A stretch of 8,299 bases of DNA from WQTU01 sp031548835. Its GTDB lineage: Bacteria; Spirochaetota; Spirochaetia; CADAEX01. The position numbers and the translations under genes were made by a program. The stretch's first letter is position 1. Every line of letters starts with the position of its first letter. Location of the stretch: assembly GCA_031548835.1 (NCBI GenBank), contig JAVBQS010000033.1, forward strand, positions 1 to 8,299. Reading direction: 5' to 3'. The notes below the pieces were generated by a model. The model saw only the letters and a program-made list of their open reading frames with translations. It searched no databases and was not told where the DNA came from. Positions 1 through 5,701 of this stretch are shown piece after piece.

Positions 1-2
1 AC

Positions 3-47
3 AGCGAGGAGTTCTGGAACATAATTAAACAAAAAGAGGAAAGGTAA
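3..47 (+). CDS. C-terminal end of an unidentified upstream gene (partial)
   Basis: The window opens in an open frame that reads SEEFWNIIKQKEER and stops at TAA (45-47), one base before the GTG start of mnhE. Only 14 residues are visible, hydrophilic and charged, so no family can be named. The 1-base spacing to mnhE, and the fact that the mnhE ribosome binding site lies inside this frame, fit the upstream member of the same operon. It could be another antiporter-associated subunit or an unrelated gene. The reading rests on frame and spacing alone. Confidence 0.45.
   Translation, partial: SEEFWNIIKQKEER
36..40 (+). promoter_or_regulatory. Ribosome binding site deciding the GTG start of mnhE
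   Basis: GAGGA lies 8 bases before a GTG at 49. No in-frame ATG fits the family's N-terminus better, so this site fixes the non-ATG start. It lies inside the last codons of the upstream frame, which suggests coupled translation. Confidence 0.7.
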
Positions 48-48
48 T

Positions 49-600
49 GTGAAATCAAAAAAATCATGGGCAATAATACGCATCTGTTTTACAACAATTT
101 TTCTTTTTCTGGTGTGGATATTATTTACTTCAAGCCTGCACCTCTTCTCTGTTATTGCAGGTTTTTTAGGTTCATTTTGTATTGCTGTTTTAAGTTATAA
201 AATATTTATACCTGAACATGATGTTGCAAAAAACAGTTTTTTTATCAACCCTGTTTTTTTTATCAGTTTCTTTTTTTTCCTGATTTATAGTTTATACAAA
301 TCAAGTTTCAGGATGATGTTTGCGCTGTTTAAAAAAAAATCATCTTCTTCATTTAATAATATTAAAAATTCCAATATGACAAATCCTGGAATAGTTCATT
401 TTAGAACACATTTAAAAACAGATATTGCCAGAATGATTCTTGCAAATTCCATAACATTAACTCCTGGAACTATAACGCTTGATTTAAATGATGACCACCT
501 GACTGTGCATTGGTTTTTTTGCCATACAACACATTCAAAAGCAGCAGGAGAAGAGATAAAAGGAAGTATGGAAAAACAGATAGGAAGAGTATGGAAATAA
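49..600 (+). CDS. mnhE: Na+/H+ antiporter subunit E (MnhE/MrpE; MbhA-like)
   Basis: Small membrane subunit of the Mrp/Mnh multisubunit cation/proton antiporter, 183 residues, a usual length for the family. Hydrophobic segments lie at about residues 9-28, 32-52 and 64-86. A cytoplasmic-type C-terminal domain follows, with the family signature LANSITLTPGT at 131-141 and the pattern LDLNDDHLTVHW just after it. In Mrp complexes MrpE is needed for assembly or full activity and is not itself an antiporter-type subunit. The start is GTG, supported by GAGGA at 36-40. The 3' end overlaps mnhF by 10 bases. A run of nine A (331-339) sits in the codons for the Lys cluster after the third membrane segment. 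The identification is firm; the transported cation cannot be read from this subunit. Confidence 0.93.
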   Translation: MKSKKSWAIIRICFTTIFLFLVWILFTSSLHLFSVIAGFLGSFCIAVLSYKIFIPEHDVAKNSFFINPVFFISFFFFLIYSLYKSSFRMMFALFKKKSSSSFNNIKNSNMTNPGIVHFRTHLKTDIARMILANSITLTPGTITLDLNDDHLTVHWFFCHTTHSKAAGEEIKGSMEKQIGRVWK

Positions 601-881
601 AAGATTTTATGCTTAATTTTATGCAGTGGTATATTATTGGCTGTTCTTTTTTTTGTATAATAAGAATTTTAACAGGCCGATATGCTGCTGATAAACTTGC
701 AGGGCTAAATGTTCTTTCAGCTCTTGTTCTTGCATTTCTTGTTTTAAGAGGAGTCCAGCAGGAGAGGGCTTTATATCTTGATGTAGCTTTGGTATACGGA
801 ATTTTGGGATTTCTTGGTTTTCTTGCTATTGATTATTTTTTAAAAGAGAAGCATTCGAATAACGGAGAAAAAAATGATTGA
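591..881 (+). CDS. mnhF: Na+/H+ antiporter subunit F (MnhF/MrpF; MbhB-like)
   Basis: A 96-residue membrane protein with three hydrophobic segments (about 12-28, 38-56 and 64-83), as expected for MrpF. The family pattern is visible: R29-Y31 followed by the Asp at 34 in a stretch equivalent to the usual DRV-LD region, and YLDVALVYGILGFLG at 62-76 with Asp64. The frame is open further upstream, to an ATG at 510, but that extension is charged and overlaps mnhE. The ATG at 591 has AGGA (582-585) five bases upstream and gives a normal MrpF length. The gene overlaps mnhE by 10 bases and mnhG by 8, so translation is probably coupled. MrpF contributes to the ion path next to MrpG and the C-terminal modules of MrpA. 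Confidence 0.92.
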   Translation: MEIKDFMLNFMQWYIIGCSFFCIIRILTGRYAADKLAGLNVLSALVLAFLVLRGVQQERALYLDVALVYGILGFLGFLAIDYFLKEKHSNNGEKND

Positions 882-1251
882 ACAGATCAGGCTGATTGCA
901 GCAGCTCTTGCTTTTTTTTCTGCAGTTATTTTTGGAAGCGCAGGTATTATTGGTATTTTCCGTTATCATGATCCGTATTCCAAGCTTCAGGCTGGTTCAT
1001 TATGCGGCACTACTGCTGTTTTCTCTATTTTTATGGGAGCCATTATTCTTTCAACAGATTTTGCAATAGGCGCAAGAATAGTTATTTTAACTTTCTTTTT
1101 TCTAATTTCTTCTCCTACAGGAACACATATTATTGCCGGTTTTGCATGGAATTCGGGTATAGAATGGAAATTTGAAAAAGAAAAGGATAAACCTGATAAA
1201 GATAGTAAAACTGATAATTCTGATGAGTTTAAAAAGGAGGATTCTATTTGA
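874..1251 (+). CDS. mnhG: Na+/H+ antiporter subunit G (MnhG/MrpG/PhaG; MbhC-like)
   Basis: A 125-residue protein of the MnhG/PhaG family with three hydrophobic segments (about 5-28, 43-62 and 67-90). The family features R30-x2-D33-x-Y35 (FRYHDPYSKLQAG) and SSPTGTH (79-85) are present. The last 30 or so residues form a strongly charged Lys/Asp/Glu tail, probably cytoplasmic; such tails vary between species. The start has GGAGA (864-868) upstream and overlaps the end of mnhF by 8 bases. The TGA stop overlaps the TTG start of the next gene. MrpG is a small structural subunit of the antiporter and has no enzymatic motif. The assignment is secure. Confidence 0.92.
   Translation: MIEQIRLIAAALAFFSAVIFGSAGIIGIFRYHDPYSKLQAGSLCGTTAVFSIFMGAIILSTDFAIGARIVILTFFFLISSPTGTHIIAGFAWNSGIEWKFEKEKDKPDKDSKTDNSDEFKKEDSI
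1234..1240 (+). promoter_or_regulatory. Strong ribosome binding site deciding a TTG start
   Basis: AAGGAGG, a near-perfect Shine-Dalgarno sequence, lies 7 bases before a TTG at 1248 that overlaps the mnhG stop codon. It supports the TTG as the true start of the small DUF4040 gene. Confidence 0.75.
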
Positions 1252-1475
1252 TTATTTTTCTTCTTTTTATTCTTATAATATTATCTCTTTATTCTCTTTT
1301 AACAAAAGATCTTCTTTATGGTACAATAGCGCTTTCAGGATCAAGCCTTATCACTGCACTTCTTTTTTATCTTCTTCATGCTCCTGATGTTGCAATAACA
1401 GAAGCAGCAGTAGGAGCCGGAGTTTCCACCGTTATTTTTGTGTGGGCAATCCGCTCTACAGAAAGAAAGGATTAA
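1248..1475 (+). CDS. MbhD-like/DUF4040 antiporter subunit (detached MrpA C-terminal module)
   Basis: A 75-residue protein with two to three hydrophobic stretches (about 2-17, 22-42 and 55-68). It carries APDVAITEAAVGAG at 45-58, including Glu52. This is the signature of the DUF4040/MbhD domain, which in most bacterial Mrp systems forms part of the C-terminus of the giant MrpA subunit. Here it is a free-standing gene, as in the Mbh hydrogenase and in some archaeal and bacterial Mrp-like operons. The conserved acidic residue lies in the predicted membrane ion path of these complexes. The start is TTG, overlapping the mnhG stop, and AAGGAGG supports it. The next gene begins 2 bases after the stop. 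The domain assignment is firm, and the split state is seen directly. Confidence 0.9.
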   Translation: MIIFLLFILIILSLYSLLTKDLLYGTIALSGSSLITALLFYLLHAPDVAITEAAVGAGVSTVIFVWAIRSTERKD

Positions 1476-1477
1476 CA

Positions 1478-2257
1478 ATGGTCTTAAAAGCAGGAAATAT
1501 CTGGAAAATGTTTAAAACAGTAATTATTTTATCAGGCGTTATTATACTTCTTTTGCCTGTTATTTATAATAATTTTCCATGGCCTTCTGCTGCGCGAAAT
1601 TATATGGAAATGTTTGGAACTTTTGAATCAGGAGCAAGAAATTTAGTGAGCGCTATTTATCTTGGCTACCGCGCATTTGATACACTTGGGGAAACATTAA
1701 TTCTTTTAGTTGCAGTTAGCGGAACTATAAGCATAATTGCATATTCAGGCATAAAGTTTGCCAAAGGTTATGGAAAAAAAATTACAGTATCTAATTCAAA
1801 AATAGCTGTTAGAAATATAGATAATTTTCAGCATAAATTAAAACATGACAGAACAGAACTGATGGATGTTGTAACTGGAAAGATAGGGCCTGTAGTTCTT
1901 TTGTTTGGTTTATATGTTATGCTTTTCGGCCATCTTTCCCCTGGAGGAGGATTCCAGGGAGGCGTTGTTGTTGCCTCAGGAATTGTATTTATTGCTTTGG
2001 GAAGCAAAGCAGAATCAAATACACATCTTACTAAAGCTGTAATTCTAGGCAGAATAGAAGCGGCAGCTTTTTTATGTATGATTCTTGCAGCATTATCAGG
2101 AATAATTTTTGGAAAAGGTTTTTTTGGAAATCCTTTAAATGATAAAGATATTCCGCATGAAGGATTTATTATTTTATTAAATATAATTATTGGCTTAAAA
2201 GTAGGAACAGGTATTGGCTTTATGTGTATGGCTATGCTTGGCAGAGGAGAAGAATGA
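1478..2257 (+). CDS. mnhB: Fused MbhE-like module and antiporter subunit B (MnhB/MrpB)
   Basis: A 259-residue protein, longer than a plain MrpB (commonly about 140). Residues 1-95 match the MbhE-like C-terminal module of MrpA: a membrane helix at about 12-30, then NLVSAIYLGYRAFDTLGE (55-72) and a helix to about 92. A basic linker (95-125) follows. Residues 127-250 are MnhB: TGKIGPVVLLFGLYVMLFGH, then the hallmark GHLSPGGGFQGG at 151-162 and further helices near 164-175, 190-211 and 228-252. The open frame reaches back to 1442, but the ATG at 1478 has AAAGGA (1467-1471 region) at good spacing and follows the previous stop by 2 bases. The gene overlaps mnhC as ATGA. It should form the B subunit and, at the same time, supply an MrpA C-terminal part. 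Confidence 0.9.
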   Translation: MVLKAGNIWKMFKTVIILSGVIILLLPVIYNNFPWPSAARNYMEMFGTFESGARNLVSAIYLGYRAFDTLGETLILLVAVSGTISIIAYSGIKFAKGYGKKITVSNSKIAVRNIDNFQHKLKHDRTELMDVVTGKIGPVVLLFGLYVMLFGHLSPGGGFQGGVVVASGIVFIALGSKAESNTHLTKAVILGRIEAAAFLCMILAALSGIIFGKGFFGNPLNDKDIPHEGFIILLNIIIGLKVGTGIGFMCMAMLGRGEE

Positions 2258-2595
2258 TAGAGAGAATTCTTTTGGCTATAATGTTTTTAATTGGTTTTTA
2301 TGGAATTGTATTTAGAAAAAATATTATTAAAAAAATATTTGGTTTAACAATTCTTGGCAGCTCTGTAATTATTCTTTTTATACTGGAAGGATCAAGAATT
2401 GGAATTAATGTTCCTATTATGGAAGATGGAATTAGTAATGTTGTTGATCCAATACCGCAGGCGCTTATGCTTACAGCTATTGTTATTGGAGTTTGTATAA
2501 CTGCGCTTGCCCTTGCGATAGCATTCCGATTATACAAATTTTGCAGCAGCCTGAATATTGATACTATTAAAAAAAGGATATTTCATGACAGCTGA
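2254..2595 (+). CDS. mnhC: Na+/H+ antiporter subunit C (MnhC/MrpC; NuoK-like, MbhG-like)
   Basis: A 113-residue, three-helix membrane protein (about 4-20, 28-46 and 70-94) of the MnhC/NuoK family. The signature DPIPQALMLTAIVIG lies at 65-79. MrpC is the counterpart of NuoK of respiratory complex I and packs against MrpD. The frame is open to an ATG at 2224, but the ATG at 2254 overlaps the mnhB stop as ATGA and has AGAGGAG (2244-2250) just upstream. It also gives the normal family length. The C-terminus overlaps mnhD by 11 bases. The assignment is secure. Confidence 0.93.
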   Translation: MIERILLAIMFLIGFYGIVFRKNIIKKIFGLTILGSSVIILFILEGSRIGINVPIMEDGISNVVDPIPQALMLTAIVIGVCITALALAIAFRLYKFCSSLNIDTIKKRIFHDS

Positions 2596-4342
2596 TAATC
2601 TGATTTTTGCTCCTGTAGTTTGTCCTCTCTTTGGCGCAGCTTTGGCTTTTACAGGCAAGGCATTTTTTAAAAGCAAGGCATCATCTGTAATGGAATGGAT
2701 AGCTGTTTTTTCAGGTTTTTTTCTGCCATTAATTTCACTTTTTATAATATTGCCTCTAATAATTAAGGGAGAAGTTTTTAATATTACTATAGGCGGATGG
2801 TTTGAGAACATAGGAGTTGTTTGCTGTTTTGACGGGCTATCATGGCTTATGAATCTTTTGAGCTATACTGTTCTTACTGCATCGTGGTTTTATTCTTTTG
2901 GGGCAGGGCCAAAAGGCCACAGATTTACAGCTATTTTTCTTATTCAGACAGCAGCTCTTGCTGCTGTTTCAATAACATCTGATCTTTTTAATTTTTTTGT
3001 CTGTCTTGAAGTTTTGGGAGTAACTTCATATGTATTAATTACAACAAGCGGAAAGCCTGAATCATATTTTGCTTCATTTTCCTATTTAATGATAAGCGCT
3101 TCTGCAATGATATTTTTTCTTTTAGGTTTTTATAACTTATACAGACTTACAGGTTCTCTTTCATATAAAGGAATAGCACAGGGGCTTGCTGCTTTAGATA
3201 ATGGCGGCGGACTTACAGCTATTTTTTCAATAGCGCTTATTGTATCGCCGGTAATTATGAGAACTGCTTTGATGCCTTTTCATGGCTGGCTTCCTGATTC
3301 CCATGCGCTGGCTCCGCATTCTGTTTCAGCAGCGCTTTCCGGTATTCATATTAAGATTCCGCTTTTTGCAATGGGAAGAATATTGCTTGCTTTTCCTGAT
3401 GGCAGTAACGTAGGAAAGCTTCTAAGTTATGCAGGCGCTATAACAGCTGCTGCAGGAGTTATATTAGCCTTATCCCAGAAAGATGCTAAAAGATTGCTTG
3501 CTTACCATTCTATAAGTCAAATAGGTTATATAATTGCTGCATGGGGAACAGCATTGTGGGCAGGCTTAAATACATTTTTAGGTGTTTTTTTGCTTGCTGC
3601 TGCTTTTACGCATGCTTTTTTCCACGCACTATTTAAAACTCTTCTTTTTCTTACAGTCGGCACAACAATAGATAAAGCAGGAAATCATAATGTTTATACA
3701 CTTAAAAATGCAGGCAGGTATTTAAAAGCAAAAGGTGAAAAATTACCTTTTACAATGATATGTTTTTTTATAGGAGCTTTTGCAATATCTGCAATTCCGC
3801 CTTTTAATGGATTTGGCAGCAAAAATTTATTAACTTATGGCCTTAAAAATAGCTGGCACTATTATGCTTTAATTTTTGCAGGAATAGGAACATGCGCTTC
3901 TTTTATAAAACTTTCAAAAATTTATCTGCCAGGAGGAAAGGATAAAAAAGAATTTTATCAATTATCAGACAGTTCTGAAAATAACTTTTCAACCGCCAAC
4001 TGGCCTATTATACATGGAGTTGAACTTTTTCTTGGACTTGCCTGTATTGTAAGCGGTATTTTTATAACATGGTTTTTTAAGTTTATATTAATTTTATTAA
4101 ATAACAGTATTGTGCAGATTCAAGGATATTCTCCTGATATTCCTGAAATCTATTCTTATTCAAATATAATAAAAAGTATGATAACATTATTATTTGGTTT
4201 TTTATTATTTATTTTAATTAATAATAAAACTGGCAAAAAAGTTTTATCTCTTATCCATTTTCAATCTGAAACTTTTTTTAATCTGTTTTTTTATTTTATT
4301 ATCGGCACTATTGGAATAGCTCTCTGGTTAATTTATTTTTAA
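2585..4342 (+). CDS. mnhD: Na+/H+ antiporter subunit D (MnhD/MrpD; NuoN/NuoM-like, MbhH-like)
   Basis: A large polytopic protein of 585 residues, at the upper end for MrpD (commonly about 490-500). It belongs to the proton-conducting transporter family shared with complex I subunits NuoL/M/N. Visible hallmarks: FNFFVCLEVLGVTSY (135-149) with the TM5 Glu142; MPFHGWLPDSHALAP (230-244) followed by VSAALSG and Lys257 in the TM8 region; KDAKRLLAYHSISQIGY (299-315); and HAFFHALFKTLLFL (343-356) with His and Lys351 in the TM12 region. The TM7 position that normally holds the channel Lys is Arg226. The C-terminal 130 or so residues hold a hydrophilic loop (about 448-474) and two or three extra helices. 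The ATG at 2585 is preferred over an upstream TTG because AGGA (2575-2578) fits it. It is the only large antiporter-type subunit seen here. The gene ends 3 bases from a convergent gene. Confidence 0.93.
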   Translation: MTADNLIFAPVVCPLFGAALAFTGKAFFKSKASSVMEWIAVFSGFFLPLISLFIILPLIIKGEVFNITIGGWFENIGVVCCFDGLSWLMNLLSYTVLTASWFYSFGAGPKGHRFTAIFLIQTAALAAVSITSDLFNFFVCLEVLGVTSYVLITTSGKPESYFASFSYLMISASAMIFFLLGFYNLYRLTGSLSYKGIAQGLAALDNGGGLTAIFSIALIVSPVIMRTALMPFHGWLPDSHALAPHSVSAALSGIHIKIPLFAMGRILLAFPDGSNVGKLLSYAGAITAAAGVILALSQKDAKRLLAYHSISQIGYIIAAWGTALWAGLNTFLGVFLLAAAFTHAFFHALFKTLLFLTVGTTIDKAGNHNVYTLKNAGRYLKAKGEKLPFTMICFFIGAFAISAIPPFNGFGSKNLLTYGLKNSWHYYALIFAGIGTCASFIKLSKIYLPGGKDKKEFYQLSDSSENNFSTANWPIIHGVELFLGLACIVSGIFITWFFKFILILLNNSIVQIQGYSPDIPEIYSYSNIIKSMITLLFGFLLFILINNKTGKKVLSLIHFQSETFFNLFFYFIIGTIGIALWLIYF

Positions 4343-4345
4343 GAG

Positions 4346-5701
4346 TTATTCGATATTATACTCATAAAGTTTTCTGTGTAAGGTTTTTCTTCCTATTCCT
4401 AGCACTTCTGCTGTTTTGCTTTTATTGCCGTTTAAAAGTGTTAGAGTTTTATTTATTACAATATGTTCCACTTCTGCTAATGTTGTTCCTGGTTTTATAA
4501 TTATGTTATCTACATTAGATTCATTTTTTATAGAAACAGGAAGATCATCATAAGTTATAATATTGCTTTTACTCATTACAACAGCGCTTTCAATACAGTT
4601 GCGCAATTCTCTTATATTTCCTTTCCATTTGTGATTGGAAAGAGCTGCCTGTGCTTTTGTATCAATACCATCAATAGTTTTTCCATTTTCTTCTGCAAAC
4701 TCATTTAAGAAAGTTGCAATAAGCAATGGTATATCTTCCTGCCTTTCCCTTAAAGGAGGAATATGAAGGTTTACAACATTAAGCCTATAATAGAGATCTT
4801 CCCTGAAACTGCCTTGTTCAACTTCTTTTGCAAGATCTTTGTTTGTTGCAGAAATTATTCTCACATCTACGCTTATCTGTTCTTCTCCTCCCACTCTTTC
4901 AAAAGTTTTTTCCTGCAAAACTCTAAGCAGCTTTATTTGTAAAGACTGATTTATCTCTCCTATCTCATCAAGAAAAATTGTTCCTTTATCTGCAAGTTCA
5001 AATCTTCCTTTTTTTCTTGCAATAGCTCCAGTAAATGCTCCTTTTTCATGTCCGAAAAGTTCGCTTTCAAGCAATGATTCAGATAACGCTGCGCAATGAA
5101 CTTTTATAAAAGGTTTATCTTTGCGGTCTGATAAATTATGTATAACATCTGCAACAACTTCTTTACCTACCCCGCTCTCTCCTGTTATTAATACAGAAGC
5201 TTTTGTCGCAGCAACCTGATCTATTGTTTCCACGACTTTTTTCATTGCATTGCTTTTCCCTATAAGATTTAGGTATTTATTTCTGTTTTTGAATTTCTCA
5301 ACTTCTTCCTGTAATGCTTCATGCTGTAATTGCAGCTGCCTGTTTGAAAGAGCTCTTTTTATAATCAGGAAAAGATGGTCAAGGTTGAGAGGTTTTGTAA
5401 TAAAATCATAGGCTCCATCCCGCATTGTCTGGACTGCATTTTCTATAGTTCCATGGCCTGTTAATATAATTACAGGTATTGTTTTATAATTGTTATTTAT
5501 TTTTTTTAAAAGTTCTTCGCCTGACATTTCCGGCATTTTAAGATCTGTTATTACAAGATCAATTTTATTTTTTTGGATTATAGATAATGCTTCTGCCCCA
5601 TTTGCTGCGAGGTATATATTATAGCCTTCGCTTTCAAGAGCTTGCTTAAGCCCTGCTCTAATATTTTTTTCATCATCAGCTATTAATATCGAAAATTTCA
5701 T
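4346..5701 (-). CDS. Sigma-54-dependent response regulator (NtrC/AtoC type)
   Basis: A 451-residue activator with the full three-domain NtrC layout. The receiver domain (about 1-120) has Asp9, Asp10, phosphoacceptor Asp53, Thr81 and Lys103. The AAA+ domain (about 146-380) has Walker A GESGVGKE at 174-181, the sigma-54-contacting GAFTGA at 221-226 and Walker B GTIFLDEI at 240-247, then RLNVVNLHIPPLRER with its arginines. The C-terminal Fis-type helix-turn-helix (about 425-449) contains NKSKTAEVLGIGRKTLHRKL. All key residues are present, so it should be a phosphorylation-controlled activator of RpoN promoters. The frame extends to a TTG at 5728, but the ATG at 5701 has AGGGGA at ideal spacing and gives a standard receiver N-terminus. 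It overlaps the kinase gene upstream by 26 bases, which marks the kinase as its partner. Target genes cannot be read here. The atoC name used for spirochaete relatives does not imply acetoacetate sensing. Confidence 0.94.
   Translation of the reverse strand: MKFSILIADDEKNIRAGLKQALESEGYNIYLAANGAEALSIIQKNKIDLVITDLKMPEMSGEELLKKINNNYKTIPVIILTGHGTIENAVQTMRDGAYDFITKPLNLDHLFLIIKRALSNRQLQLQHEALQEEVEKFKNRNKYLNLIGKSNAMKKVVETIDQVAATKASVLITGESGVGKEVVADVIHNLSDRKDKPFIKVHCAALSESLLESELFGHEKGAFTGAIARKKGRFELADKGTIFLDEIGEINQSLQIKLLRVLQEKTFERVGGEEQISVDVRIISATNKDLAKEVEQGSFREDLYYRLNVVNLHIPPLRERQEDIPLLIATFLNEFAEENGKTIDGIDTKAQAALSNHKWKGNIRELRNCIESAVVMSKSNIITYDDLPVSIKNESNVDNIIIKPGTTLAEVEHIVINKTLTLLNGNKSKTAEVLGIGRKTLHRKLYEYNIE

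Noticed and set aside
510..590. Upstream extension of mnhF from an ATG at 510
   Set aside because: The added residues are charged, duplicate mnhE coding sequence in another frame and exceed family length; ATG 591 has the ribosome site.
1172..1387. Open frame overlapping mnhG and the DUF4040 gene in a third frame
   Set aside because: Both overlapped genes have clear family signatures and strong start signals; this frame has neither.
2298..2811. Open frames on the - strand opposite mnhC and mnhD
   Set aside because: They are shadows of firmly identified antiporter genes, without ribosome sites or recognisable motifs.
3856..3872. TGGCAC followed by ATGC, resembling a sigma-54 -24/-12 promoter
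   Set aside because: Spacing between the GG and GC elements is one base short of the consensus and the site lies deep inside mnhD.
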